Assembly: GCF_016756495.1 (NCBI RefSeq)
Contig: NZ_AP023243.1
Location: 1,550,001-1,614,000 of the forward strand
Source: Mesorhizobium sp. 113-3-3
GTDB lineage: Bacteria; Pseudomonadota; Alphaproteobacteria; Rhizobiales; Rhizobiaceae
Direction: 5' to 3'
Length of the DNA stretch: 64,000 bases
Below are positions 33,736 to 44,334 of this stretch, piece after piece. The notes under the pieces are model-generated. The model saw only the letters and a list, made by a program, of their open reading frames with translations, was not told the DNA's origin and ran no database searches. The stretch's first letter is position 1. Each line of letters begins with the position of its first letter. Position numbers and translations under genes: made by a program.

Positions 33736-34191
33736 ATGCACACCACCATTTCCGCCAAGCTCATCAACATCACCGCAGCCGCGCTCACGGGTGCTGCACT
33801 TCTGTTCGGCGCCAACGCAGCGCACGCCGCCAACAAGATCGTGGCGCGGGTCTCGCTTTCGCAGCAGATCATGGAAGTCTCGGTCGACGGCCGGCCGACC
33901 TTTGCCTGGAAGGTTTCCACCGGCGACCGGGCGCATGTAACGCCGACGGGCTCGTTCAAGCCGACGCGCATGCATGAGATGTGGTATTCGAAGAAGTACG
34001 ACAACGCGCCGATGCCGCACTCGGTGTTCTTCAGCGGCGGCTACGCGGTGCACGCCACCTATGCCATCAAGCGCCTCGGCCAGCCGGCCTCGCATGGCTG
34101 CGTGCGGCTGCACCCGGACAATGCGGCCGATTTCTACCAGCTGGTCGAGACCTTCGGGCCGGCCAACACCAGCATCGTAATCGTCAAGTAG
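33736..34191 (+). CDS. Secreted L,D-transpeptidase (YkuD/ErfK family)
   Basis: 151 residues with a signal peptide (cleavage near AHA-ANK, residue 32). The catalytic signature is H106 followed by S119-H120-G121-C122-V-R in QPASHGCVRLHP; C122 is the nucleophile. This short form consists of the catalytic domain alone. Such enzymes make 3-3 peptidoglycan cross-links or attach lipoproteins to peptidoglycan in the periplasm. GAGAGGGGACGTC immediately upstream is a strong ribosome site. It is followed by a strong bidirectional terminator. Confidence 0.92.
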   Translation: MHTTISAKLINITAAALTGAALLFGANAAHAANKIVARVSLSQQIMEVSVDGRPTFAWKVSTGDRAHVTPTGSFKPTRMHEMWYSKKYDNAPMPHSVFFSGGYAVHATYAIKRLGQPASHGCVRLHPDNAADFYQLVETFGPANTSIVIVK

Positions 34192-34271
34192 CAGGCTGCG
34201 GGCAGGCCGGCGGACTGCCGCGCCCGCTCAGGACTCCCTCCGGAACATCCCGGCGGTATAGAGCGCAGCCA

Positions 34272-34309
34272 AAAAAAAGAGGCCGGGATTTTCCCGGCCT
34301 CTTTTTTGT
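34272..34309. terminator. Strong bidirectional intrinsic terminator
   Basis: An A-run, the stem GAGGCCGGGA / TCCCGGCCTC with a TTT loop, then a T-run. It serves both the L,D-transpeptidase gene and the convergent RND gene. Confidence 0.93.
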
Positions 34310-37300
34310 TCAGTCCGGCAATGCCGGCATCAGCTTCGGATCCGGCTTTTCCGCAAGATGCGGCAGGTCCTTGCTGGCGATGAAGGTATAGAACATCGGC
34401 ACGACGAACAGCGTGAACATGGTGCCGACGAGGATGCCGGTGAAGATGACCAGGCCCATCGAATAACGGGCCGCGGCACCGGCGCCGCTCGACGTGATCA
34501 GCGGTACGACGCCCAGCGCCATCGCCGCCGTCGTCATCAGGATCGGCCGCAGGCGCACCTTGGCCGAGGCGATGATGGCGTCGCGCCGCCGCATGCCATG
34601 CGCCTCGCGCTGCTGGTTGGCGAATTCGACCAGCAGGATGCCGTGCTTGGTGATCAGGCCGATCAGCGTGATCAGACCCACCTGCGTGTAGATGTTGAGC
34701 GTGCCGAGGCCGAGATTGAGCGGCACGATGGCGCCAAAGATCGACAGCGGCACCGCCATCATGATGATCAGCGGATCGCGGAAGCTTTCAAACTGAGCCG
34801 CCAGCACCAGGTAGATGACGATGACGGCCGCTCCGAAAGCGATCAAAATGGTGTTGCCCTGTTCCTTCTCCTGCCGGGACTGACCGGAATAGTCGATGAA
34901 GAAGGTGTCGGGCAGGCTCTCCCTGGCAATATCCTCGAGGACCTTCAGCCCGTCGCCGGTGGTGACGCCGGGCAGCGGCAGCGCGGAGATGGTCGACGAA
35001 TTCAGCTGGTTGAACTGTTCGATCGCCGCCGGCGAGGCATTGTTGGAAATCTTCACAACGGCCGATAGCGGCACCATCTCGCCCGTCACGCTGCGCACGA
35101 AATACTCGCCGAGCTTGTCGGGATTGTCGCGGAATTGCTGCGGCACCTGCGGGATGATGTCATAGCTGTTGGAGTCGCGGTCGAACTGCGCCACTTCGGC
35201 GCCGCCGACCAGCAGCGTCAGCGTGCGGCCGATGTCGGCGATCGGCAGGTTCAGCGCGGCGGCGCGGTCGCGGTCGATGGTCACCGTCACCTGCGGCGAG
35301 TCATAAGACATCGAGTTCTGCACGACGATGAAGCGGCCGGAGGCCTGTGCCTTGTTCTTGATCTGCTCGGCCGCCTTGTACACTTCCGCGGAATCTCCGG
35401 TCGAGCGCACCACAAGGGCGATCGGCAGGCCGCCCCCGGAGCCCGGCAGCGTCGGCGGTGCGAAGACGAAGGCCTGCACGCCCGCCACCTTGGCGAGACG
35501 AGCCGTGATGTCGGCCTGCAGTTCCTTGGAATTGCGCTTGCGCTCCGACCAATCCTTGAAGGCAAAACCGACGAAAGCGCTGTTCGTCGAGCCGCCGAAG
35601 GCGACCGCCGAGAACTGCGCCCGCGTTTCCGGAATATCCCTCACCAGGCCGAGCATCTGGTTCACATAGGTTTCGGTGTAATCCGATGTCGCATAGGTCG
35701 GCGCGGTCACCAGCGAGAGCAGGAAGCCCTGATCCTCTTCCGGCGCCAGTTCGCTCGAGGTCTTGGTGAACATGAAACCGGTCACGCCGACAAGCGCCAG
35801 CACGATGATCAGCGTCAAAGGACGATAGTTCAGAGAGCCGGTGACGGCCCGCTCATAGACGTGCTCGACCCGCGCGAAAATGCCGTCGACAATGCGCTGG
35901 AAACGGCCGGGCGTGCCGGACTTCAGGAGGCGCGCCGACATCATCGGGGTGATGGTGACGGCGATGACGCCCGACAGCACGACCGAGCCGGCGAGCGTCA
36001 CCGCGAATTCGCGGAACAGCGCGCCGGTCAGGCCGCCGGTGAAGGCCAGCGGCGCGAACACGGCCGCCAGCGTCATGGTCATGGCGACGATGGCCGAGGC
36101 GATTTCGCGCATGCCGCTGAACGCGGCCTGCATTGGCGACATGTGGTCTTCTTCCATGTGGCGGTGAATGTTCTCCACCACCACGATGGCGTCGTCGACG
36201 ACAAGACCGATCGCCAGCACCATGGCCAGCAGCGACAGGAGGTTGATCGAATAGCCCACCGAAAACAACAGGAAGCAGACGCCGATCAGCGACAGCGGAA
36301 TGGTGATGATCGGCATCATCACCGAACGGAATGAACCAAGGAACAGAAGGATGACCACGACGACGATGGCAACCGCCTCGCCGATGGTCTTGAACACCTC
36401 CTCGATCGAGGCGCTGATCTGCCCGGTCGCGTCGTAGACGACCTCGATCGTCATGCCTTTCGGCAGGGTTTCCTGGATCTGCGGCACGAGCTTGGTGAGC
36501 GCTGCCGCCGTGGTCAGCGGGTTGGCCGCCGGGGTCGGGAAGATGGCGAGGAAGGTTCCGGGCTTGCCGTTGAAGGAGACCCTGGTGTCGGTATTCTCCG
36601 CGCCGAGTTCGACGCGCGCCACGTCGCGCAGCCTCACCACATTGCCGTCGGTCGAGCGCAGGGGCAGTTCGGCGAAGGCTTCCGGCGTCTGCAGCGTCGA
36701 GCGCACGGTGATCGACGAGACGACATATTCGTTCTGGGTGTTGCCGGGCGCCGACAGGAAGTTGGAATTGTTGATCGCCGTCAGCACTTCCGCCGCCGTC
36801 ACGCCGCGCGCGGCAAGTCGGATCGGGTCGATCCAGACGCGCATCGAGTATTGCTGGGCGCCGAAGATTTGCACGTCGGCGACACCTTCGACCGTCGACA
36901 TGCGGGGCCGGATGACGCGCTCGATATATTCGGTCAACTGCTCCTTCGTCATGTTCGGATTCTGCATCGAGATGTACATCATCGCGAACTGCTGGCCGGT
37001 GCCCTTGACGATGACCGGATCCTTGGACGCGTCCGGCAAGGTGCCGCGCACGCCCTGGACCTTGGACAGTACTTCGGTCAGAGCCACGTCCGGATTGGAG
37101 CCGAGCTTCATCTGCACCGTCACGGTGCTGGATGACGGGCGGCTGGACGAGGTGACGTAGTCGATGTTCTCGGTCGAGGCGACGGCGCGTGCGATCGGGG
37201 CGGAAATGAAGCCCTGGATCAGGTCGGCGCTGGCGCCCGGATAGGCCGTCGTGATGGTGATCGCGGTTTCGTCAACCTTCGGATACTGCCGGATCGACAG

Positions 37301-37393
37301 GTTGAAGATGCCCTGGAAACCCAGGAGCAGGATCATGCAGCCAAGGACCGTCGACAGGACGGGCCGGCGAATGAAGAGATCGGAAAAGCTCAT
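34310..37393 (-). CDS. RND-family multidrug efflux permease (AcrB/MexB type)
   Basis: 1027 residues, full length for HAE1-type pumps, with twelve expected membrane spans and two large periplasmic loops. The N-terminus is FIRRPVLSTVLGCMILLLGF, and the TM4 proton-relay motif is GLVVDDAIVVVENIHRHMEE. Highly conserved later segments include FRDPLIIMMAVPLSIFGA and GLITLIGLITKHGILLVEFA. It exports hydrophobic compounds from the periplasm or membrane using proton motive force, with the adaptor encoded immediately upstream (4-nt overlap). No TolC-type outer-membrane gene is present, so a channel from elsewhere must be shared. Confidence 0.94.
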   Translation of the reverse strand: MSFSDLFIRRPVLSTVLGCMILLLGFQGIFNLSIRQYPKVDETAITITTAYPGASADLIQGFISAPIARAVASTENIDYVTSSSRPSSSTVTVQMKLGSNPDVALTEVLSKVQGVRGTLPDASKDPVIVKGTGQQFAMMYISMQNPNMTKEQLTEYIERVIRPRMSTVEGVADVQIFGAQQYSMRVWIDPIRLAARGVTAAEVLTAINNSNFLSAPGNTQNEYVVSSITVRSTLQTPEAFAELPLRSTDGNVVRLRDVARVELGAENTDTRVSFNGKPGTFLAIFPTPAANPLTTAAALTKLVPQIQETLPKGMTIEVVYDATGQISASIEEVFKTIGEAVAIVVVVILLFLGSFRSVMMPIITIPLSLIGVCFLLFSVGYSINLLSLLAMVLAIGLVVDDAIVVVENIHRHMEEDHMSPMQAAFSGMREIASAIVAMTMTLAAVFAPLAFTGGLTGALFREFAVTLAGSVVLSGVIAVTITPMMSARLLKSGTPGRFQRIVDGIFARVEHVYERAVTGSLNYRPLTLIIVLALVGVTGFMFTKTSSELAPEEDQGFLLSLVTAPTYATSDYTETYVNQMLGLVRDIPETRAQFSAVAFGGSTNSAFVGFAFKDWSERKRNSKELQADITARLAKVAGVQAFVFAPPTLPGSGGGLPIALVVRSTGDSAEVYKAAEQIKNKAQASGRFIVVQNSMSYDSPQVTVTIDRDRAAALNLPIADIGRTLTLLVGGAEVAQFDRDSNSYDIIPQVPQQFRDNPDKLGEYFVRSVTGEMVPLSAVVKISNNASPAAIEQFNQLNSSTISALPLPGVTTGDGLKVLEDIARESLPDTFFIDYSGQSRQEKEQGNTILIAFGAAVIVIYLVLAAQFESFRDPLIIMMAVPLSIFGAIVPLNLGLGTLNIYTQVGLITLIGLITKHGILLVEFANQQREAHGMRRRDAIIASAKVRLRPILMTTAAMALGVVPLITSSGAGAAARYSMGLVIFTGILVGTMFTLFVVPMFYTFIASKDLPHLAEKPDPKLMPALPD

Positions 37394-38757
37394 TGCTGGT
37401 CGGCCTGCTTGTTCGCCGATTTGGTCGGGTCGATCGTGTTGTCGACGTTGACGGACATGCCATTGAAGAGGCGGTTCTGACCCGCGGTGACGACCTCGTC
37501 GCCGGCCTTCAGCCCTTCGACGATCTCGACCATGCCCTGATTGCGGCGGCCGGGCTTGACGAAGACCTGAGACAGCACCAGCGCGGGCTTGTCGCCTTCC
37601 GCCGCCGGCTTGGCCGGGTCGGCAGCCGGCTTGGTGGCATCGGAAGCGGCCTTGTCGGCTGGCTTTGCAGCATCGGCTGCAGGTTTCATGGCGTCAGCCG
37701 CCGGCTTCATCGCATCGGCTGCCGGTTTCATCGCATCCGCCGGCTTGGTGTCCGCCGGTTTGGGGCTTGCAGCAGCAGCGGGCTTTTCCTCCGGCTTGGC
37801 GGGCTGCGCCGGGGCCGCGTCGGCAGGCTTGGCCGGCTGCACCACGAAGATATAGTCGCCATAGAGGCTGGTGGTCAGTGCCGTCTGCGGCAGCGACAGC
37901 ACGTTCTGCTCCTCGGGCAGTTCGACACGCACCTGCACGAACTGGCCAGGGGTCAGCTTGCCGTCGGGATTGGCGACTTCCGCCCGGATGTTCACCAGCC
38001 GGCTGGACGGGTCGATCTTGGGGTCGATGCCCCGGATTTCGCCGGCAAACGGCATGTCCGCGCCGCTCAGGCCCAGTCGGACCGTCTGGCCGATCTTGAG
38101 CAGCGGGAGCTGCTGTTCGGGTACCGAGAAATCGACCCGCATCGTGTCGAGATCCTGCAATGTCACCACGGCGGTGCCGGGCGCCATATACTGGCCGATA
38201 TCGATCTTCGGAATACCGACCGTGCCGCCGAAAGGCGCCGTCAGTTGCTTCTGGTCGAGCACGGCCTGCAGCTTGGTGACCTGGGACGCCGAAGCCGAGG
38301 CCGCCGCACGTGCGGTGTCCAGCGTCGAGTCGGAGCCGACGCCACGCCTGGTCAGTTCGATGGCGCGGGTCAGCGATACCTGATCGAGGGCGGCCTGCGC
38401 CTTCTGTGCGTCGAGATCGGCGCGCTCGACGGCATCGTCGAGCTGCAGCAGCACCGCATTGGCCGCCACTTTCTGGTTGGCGTGGAAAAGGATGTCCTTG
38501 ACGATGCCGGTAGTCTCGACCGTCAGGTCGACACCGCGCACGGCGCGCACCGTACCGATCGCCTCGACGCCCGGCGTCCAGCTCGACGGCTTGGCGATGG
38601 TCGTTGAAACGGTCGCCGCCGGCGGCTTCATCGTGGCGAAATACTGCTTGATGCCGTTGTCGCGCAGGAAGTTGAAGCCGACGATGCCGCCGACCACGAT
38701 GACCAGCACAGCCAGAACGACGATGACGAGAAAGATACGAAGTATGCGCTTGAACAA
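37390..38757 (-). CDS. RND periplasmic adaptor (membrane fusion protein) with Ala/Lys/Pro-rich insert
   Basis: 455 residues from a TTG at 38757, chosen because GAGGGGAA lies at ideal distance; a longer ATG frame from 38832 lacks one and precedes the membrane anchor. One N-terminal membrane segment (RILRIFLVIVVLAVLVIVVG), then lipoyl/hairpin and barrel domains (PAATVSTTIAKP, LQLDDAVERADLDAQKAQAA, PFGGTVGIPKIDIGQYMAPG). Near residues 315-395 the final domain is split by a low-complexity segment with repeated AMKPAAD units. The ATGA overlap with the pump gene shows coupling. The operator at 38852 lies just upstream. Confidence 0.9.
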   Translation of the reverse strand: MFKRILRIFLVIVVLAVLVIVVGGIVGFNFLRDNGIKQYFATMKPPAATVSTTIAKPSSWTPGVEAIGTVRAVRGVDLTVETTGIVKDILFHANQKVAANAVLLQLDDAVERADLDAQKAQAALDQVSLTRAIELTRRGVGSDSTLDTARAAASASASQVTKLQAVLDQKQLTAPFGGTVGIPKIDIGQYMAPGTAVVTLQDLDTMRVDFSVPEQQLPLLKIGQTVRLGLSGADMPFAGEIRGIDPKIDPSSRLVNIRAEVANPDGKLTPGQFVQVRVELPEEQNVLSLPQTALTTSLYGDYIFVVQPAKPADAAPAQPAKPEEKPAAAASPKPADTKPADAMKPAADAMKPAADAMKPAADAAKPADKAASDATKPAADPAKPAAEGDKPALVLSQVFVKPGRRNQGMVEIVEGLKAGDEVVTAGQNRLFNGMSVNVDNTIDPTKSANKQADQQ

Positions 38758-38851
38758 GGAATTCCCCTCAGTCGAAATCCGGCGCGAAGCTCGGACATCG
38801 GGACACATATCGACTGCGGGTCCCGATTTCAAATAGTGGCGGCTTTACTGT

Positions 38852-38865
38852 ACCGTCTGGACGGT
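38852..38865. promoter_or_regulatory. Predicted TetR operator for the RND pump
   Basis: ACCGTC and GACGGT are perfect inverted arms around TG (ACCGTCTGGACGGT), in the 145-nt divergent region between the adaptor and TetR genes. This is a common operator layout for AcrR-type repressors. Confidence 0.72.
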
Positions 38866-38902
38866 CTTGTCAATTGGGCCTAAGCTTGCCACGGGAGGCG
38901 CC

Positions 38903-39472
38903 ATGAAAGTCCAACGACCGAACTCGCGCGAGAAGATCCTCGCGGCGGCGGCTGATGTTGCCCGCGAATCCGGGCCTGGCAGCCTGTCGCTGGAAGCGGT
39001 GGCCAGTCGCGCCGGCGTGTCGAAGGGCGGGTTGCTCTACAATTTCCCAACCAAGGCCAAATTGATGCAGGGGCTGGTCGAAGGCTATCTGCGCGATTTC
39101 GAGCAGGCGCTGGAAACCGCCAACAGCAACGACGATGGCAAAAATCCGCTCGCCGTCTATATCAGGCTGTCGGCCGATGATTGCGAGGAAAAGCGACCCT
39201 CGGCCTCGTGGATCTTTTCGGCGATCGCCGAGGATCCCGATTTCATGACGCCGATAAAGACATACAAGCGGCAGCTTTTCGAACGGCTGAAGGGCGAAAC
39301 ATCAGACCTCAAATCGCTGCTGGTCTGTTATCTCGCCATCGAGGGGCTGCGCAGCATGAACCTCTTCGATTCCGACGTGTTGTCGAAGGACGAACGGCAA
39401 TTGCTGGTGGCGTCCCTGCTGGAAATCGCGGGATCACCCGATGCCGAGCATGCCTCCGGGACGCAATCCTGA
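38903..39472 (+). CDS. TetR/AcrR-family repressor of the RND pump
   Basis: 189 residues from the ATG at 38903, preceded by GGGAGGCGCC. The N-terminal DNA-binding domain is REKILAAAADVARESGPGSL, then AVASRAGVSKGGLLYNFPTK. The C-terminal ligand domain includes a TetR_C-type region ending in LLVASLLEIAG. It is divergent from the adaptor gene with a perfect palindrome between them, so it most likely represses the pump and itself until a pump substrate binds. Confidence 0.88.
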   Translation: MKVQRPNSREKILAAAADVARESGPGSLSLEAVASRAGVSKGGLLYNFPTKAKLMQGLVEGYLRDFEQALETANSNDDGKNPLAVYIRLSADDCEEKRPSASWIFSAIAEDPDFMTPIKTYKRQLFERLKGETSDLKSLLVCYLAIEGLRSMNLFDSDVLSKDERQLLVASLLEIAGSPDAEHASGTQS

Positions 39473-39504
39473 AGGCCTTCAGCCGGCAGGCGCCGTTTTT
39501 GCAC

Positions 39505-40564
<1,060 letters not shown>

Positions 40565-40578
<14 letters not shown>

Positions 40579-41503
40579 GCGTGGCTTCCCTTGGATGCAT
40601 CGGTTCGCCGTAGTGACGGGGCAAGGTTGATATGGCGCGCGACGCCACCTGCGTCGCGGCCGCGAGCGAGGCGGTCAGCGTCTGGTCCTGCGCCAGTGCG
40701 GCCAGGAAGGCCGCATTGAAGACATCGCCGGCGCCGATCGTGTCGATGACCTTGACGTCGGGCGCGGTCGCCGTGACCAGCGCTCCGCCCGGGCCGATGG
40801 CGATCGCCCCCTCGGGGCCGCGCTTGACGACGGCGGTCGCGCCCTTCTTCATAGTGGACTGGATTTGCCGCGCGGCTTCGACCGGATCGGGCAGGCCGGC
40901 CAGGGTCACTGTCTCCACCTCGTTGAACAAGGCAAGGTCGCAACGCGCGAGCCACATACGGGCCGCCTTGCAGTTCGCCGGGGTCCAACCCTCCATCGGC
41001 CAACCGGTGTCCAGCGCCACTGCTATGTCGTGCCCGTTCGCCCAGTCGAAGAAAGCCTCGTAGTCGTGGGTGAGATCGTCGGTGAGGAAGGAGCCGCACA
41101 GCAGCGCATAGCCGCCGGCGAGCCGCTTGCCGTCGAGCACCGAAAGTACGTCGGCAAGGCTGAAGCGGGGCAGGTGGCCGCGCGTGGTGAAAAACGTCCT
41201 CTCGCCGTCGGGATGGGTCATGCCGACCGAAAGCGTCGTGCTCTCCGGGCGCACAGGCCATTTGTCGGCGCGCGCACCGAACGCCTCACGCAGCCAGCGG
41301 CCGAACTGGTCGTCGCCGACATTGGCGGCGATCTCGAAATCGATGCCCAACGCCTGCCAGGCGAGCCCGGTGTTGCCGGCCTGTCCGCCAACGCGCAGAT
41401 CGTCATGGTCGACGACGGTTTCCGTTCCGGCCTTCGGCCAAGGCGCGACCGGGCCCACGATCAGGTCGACATTGACATTGCCGATCACCGCGAGCGGACG
41501 CAT
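40565..41503 (-). CDS. PfkB-family carbohydrate kinase
   Basis: 312 residues from the ATG at 41503, which overlaps the SIS gene stop (TGATG). Ribokinase-fold signatures: N-terminal VIGNVNVDLIVGPVAPWPKAG, the GGQAGNTG substrate turn and the C-terminal DTIGAGDVFNAAFLAAL with the catalytic Asp. PfkB members phosphorylate sugars or nucleosides. In this operon it probably acts on the imported sugar or sugar-amine before or after the SIS-domain enzyme, analogous to fructosamine (frl) or tagatose pathways; the substrate is inferred only. Confidence 0.87.
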
Positions 41504-42528
41504 CACTCGCTCCTGGTGATCTTGGTGGAGCGCACGGGCGTGCCGGCATTGTCGACGCGGCTGTCGGCGAAGGCGATCATCAGGCGCTGCGCCACCGGCA
41601 GCATGGCGAAGACCGCGGCCAGACCCGTAGCCGGCTTGAAGGAGAGCGTGACCGCGCCAGCGATCGGCGATTGCCCGGAAGCGTCGAAGATCAGGAGCGG
41701 CGCGCCGGCCTCGACCACGGAAAGGGCCATCGCTGTCACCAGCTCCGTGGTCGGATCGTTGCCGCGAAACAGGATGACGCCGATTTTCGGCCCGAGCATC
41801 TCCATCGGTCCGTGGCGCAACTGGCCGCCCTCGAGGGAAAAACACGGCAGCCGCGACAGTTCCGTCAGGCCGAGCGCCAGCGCTTCGGCCACGCCTTGCA
41901 GCCGGCGCCCCGAGGTGACGATGCTTGTCACCTTTTCCAGCGCGGCGAGTGCCAGCGTGATGTCGTTGTCCTGTGGCTGATCCAGCGCGCCAAGAGCGGC
42001 GCCTGGGTCCTCACCCAATGCAGCAAGCATGGCCAGATGCAAGGCGAAGCTCACCGTCAGGCTGCGGGTGGCGGCGAAGGCCTGTTCGGTGCCGCCGGCG
42101 CCGACAAGGCAAGGCGCGGTGCGGGCGAGGAAAGAGCCGCCTTCCAGCGTCAGGCCGAAGACATCGGCGGCTGTGCTGCCGGCCTCCGCAAACCACCTGA
42201 CGACCTCTGCGCTCTCGCCGGATTGCGAGGTGATGAGCACCGTCCTGCCGTCCAGCCGCACCGGCTGGCCGAGCTGTTCCGAGAGCGGCATCGCCAGCGC
42301 ATCGATGCCGAGCGCGCGGTAGAGCGGCTCGACGGCGCGCCCGACGGCGTGCGAGCCGCCCATGCCGAGCAGCAGCAGGCGCCCGGTCTTCCGGATCGAG
42401 GCGGCGACGTCTGCCGCCATGGCAGCGTTGTTCTCGAACGACGCACGCGCATCCGCATGCTGGCGCGCCATCTCGCGGTCGATGGCGACCAGTCCGGCGG
42501 GCCGAGGTTTTTCTGCAGTCATCGTCAT
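41503..42528 (-). CDS. SIS-domain protein (sugar isomerase/deglycase-like)
   Basis: 341 residues with two SIS domains (about 40-165 and 195-330). The phosphosugar-binding phrases are LLLLGMGGSHAVGRAVEPLY and LITSQSGESAEVVRW; SLEGGQLRHGPMEMLGP is the typical second-domain loop. It resembles the GlmS isomerase half, AgaS and FrlB-type deglycases. There is no glutamine amidotransferase domain. It lies between permease (4-nt overlap) and kinase genes, so catabolism of an amino- or amine-linked sugar is a reasonable guess. Confidence 0.85.
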   Translation of the reverse strand: MTMTAEKPRPAGLVAIDREMARQHADARASFENNAAMAADVAASIRKTGRLLLLGMGGSHAVGRAVEPLYRALGIDALAMPLSEQLGQPVRLDGRTVLITSQSGESAEVVRWFAEAGSTAADVFGLTLEGGSFLARTAPCLVGAGGTEQAFAATRSLTVSFALHLAMLAALGEDPGAALGALDQPQDNDITLALAALEKVTSIVTSGRRLQGVAEALALGLTELSRLPCFSLEGGQLRHGPMEMLGPKIGVILFRGNDPTTELVTAMALSVVEAGAPLLIFDASGQSPIAGAVTLSFKPATGLAAVFAMLPVAQRLMIAFADSRVDNAGTPVRSTKITRSE

Positions 42529-43370
42529 CCTTTCACACCGCCGCTGGTCAGGCCCGAAATCAGCGCGCGCTGCATGACCAGGCCGATCAGCACCGGCGGC
42601 AGAGCGGCCAGCACGCCGGCGGTGGCGATCAGCCCGTAGTCGGAAACACGGCCGCCCGCCAAATCGGCGATGGCGACGGTCAAGGTCTTGGCGCGCTGGT
42701 CGGAGGTGAACAGCAACGCGTAGAAGAATTCATCCCATGCGAGGAGCACGGCAAACAGCGCCGATGTCGCCATCACGGGTGCCGCGAGCGGCAGCGTGAT
42801 GATGCGCAGCGTCTGGAACAGGCCGGCGCCGTCGATCATCGCCGCAGCCTCGATCTCGCGCGGGATGGAATCGAAGCCCGATTTCATCAGCCATGTGGTG
42901 AAGGGTGCCAGGATGGTCAGGTAGACCAGCGCCAGGCCGAAGACATTGTTGAGCAGGCCAAGGTGCGACAGGCCCATATAGAGGGGCACGGCGAGCGCCA
43001 CCGGCGGCAGCATGTAGGTGGCGATGACCATCGACAGCGACCAGCCGATCGCAGGCGTGCGCGACACCGCCCAGCCGGCTGGGATGGCCAGGGCCAACGC
43101 TGCCAGCGTCGCCATGCCTGCGATCTCCAGACTGTTGCGAAGCGACGAGGTGAAGGCGGCGCCGGCGCTGTTTTCGACGGTCGACAGCAATGTCTGGTAG
43201 CGGGAGAAGTCGGCGGCCTGCGGCCACCAGCGCAGCGGCTTGGCGGCGAGATCGGCGGCCGGCGAAATGCTCATGATGAACAGCCAGGCGATGGGCGCCA
43301 GGATGACGGCGGCGAGCAGCAGCGCGCAGGCATAGACGAAGACGGTGAAGGCGGGGCTTCTGCGTTCCAT
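42525..43370 (-). CDS. Sugar ABC transporter permease (MalG type)
   Basis: 281 residues from the ATG at 43370, about six membrane spans, with the EAA loop IEAAAMIDGAGLFQTLRIIT followed by LPLAAPV. It overlaps the upstream permease by 1 nt. It belongs to the MalG/UgpE subfamily of carbohydrate importers. Confidence 0.88.
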   Translation of the reverse strand: MERRSPAFTVFVYACALLLAAVILAPIAWLFIMSISPAADLAAKPLRWWPQAADFSRYQTLLSTVENSAGAAFTSSLRNSLEIAGMATLAALALAIPAGWAVSRTPAIGWSLSMVIATYMLPPVALAVPLYMGLSHLGLLNNVFGLALVYLTILAPFTTWLMKSGFDSIPREIEAAAMIDGAGLFQTLRIITLPLAAPVMATSALFAVLLAWDEFFYALLFTSDQRAKTLTVAIADLAGGRVSDYGLIATAGVLAALPPVLIGLVMQRALISGLTSGGVKG

Positions 43371-44254
43371 CAGGCGGCACTCCCGGCGGTTTTTCTCACC
43401 AGCGCCGCATAGGCGACGGCGAGCACCGTGACGAGCAAGGTGACGATCAGCGCCAGCGACGCGCCGGAGCCGGCGCGCTGGAACGAAAAGGCTTCCTGGT
43501 AGACGAGGATCGACAGCGTGCGCGTGCTGTTGGCCGGGCCGCCGCGGGTCATCACCCAGATGATATCGAAGACCTTGAAGGCCTCGATGGTGCGCAGCAC
43601 CAGCGCCACCATCAGCGGGCCGGCGAGATAGGGCAGGATGACAAAGCGGAAGCGGTTGAACGGTCCCGCGCCATCGACGAGCGAGGCGGCGGTGATATCG
43701 CGCGGCACCGCCTGCAAGGCGGCGAGAGCGATCAGCGCCACCAGCGGAAAGTTCTTCCAGCAGTCGGCGACGATCAGGGCGGCCAGCGCCGTCCCCGGCT
43801 CCCCCAGCCATGAGCGGTAGGCGTCGATGAGATTGAGTTGCGTCAGGGCGGCATTGAGCGCGCCATATTCGGGATTGTAGATCAACCGCCACAGCGTCGC
43901 GTTGACCACCGTCGGCAGCGCCCAGGGCAGGATCATCAGGGCGCGCAGGATGGCGCGGCCGTGGAACTGCTGATTGAGGAGCAGGGCGGCGAGAACGCCG
44001 ATCACCATTTCGGCGGCAACGGAAATCACCGCGAACAATGTCGTGGTGACCAGCGTGCGCGAGAAATTCGAGCTCGACAGCATGTTGGTGTAATTGTCGA
44101 AGCCGACGTAATTGCCGCCGGTGCCGACCAGCTTGGCGTCGGTGAAGGAAAGACCGACCGTATCGACCAGCGGCCAGCCGATGACGGCGACCATGACCAC
44201 GAGCAGCGGCAGGATCAGCAACCAGGCACGAGTCGTCATCCAGGTGCTCGACAT
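43370..44254 (-). CDS. Sugar ABC transporter permease (MalF type)
   Basis: 294 residues, about six membrane spans, with the EAA-like loop ITAASLVDGAGPFNRFRFVI near 205-225. It pairs with the MalG-type permease downstream. It lies 80 nt after the binding-protein gene. Confidence 0.88.
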   Translation of the reverse strand: MSSTWMTTRAWLLILPLLVVMVAVIGWPLVDTVGLSFTDAKLVGTGGNYVGFDNYTNMLSSSNFSRTLVTTTLFAVISVAAEMVIGVLAALLLNQQFHGRAILRALMILPWALPTVVNATLWRLIYNPEYGALNAALTQLNLIDAYRSWLGEPGTALAALIVADCWKNFPLVALIALAALQAVPRDITAASLVDGAGPFNRFRFVILPYLAGPLMVALVLRTIEAFKVFDIIWVMTRGGPANSTRTLSILVYQEAFSFQRAGSGASLALIVTLLVTVLAVAYAALVRKTAGSAA

Positions 44255-44334
44255 CAGAGCAGCCTCTCCCTAGCGATCTTGGTTTCAGACATAGCACGGG
44301 CGGCACAAGGCCGCCCGTAACTGGAGAAAAGTGC

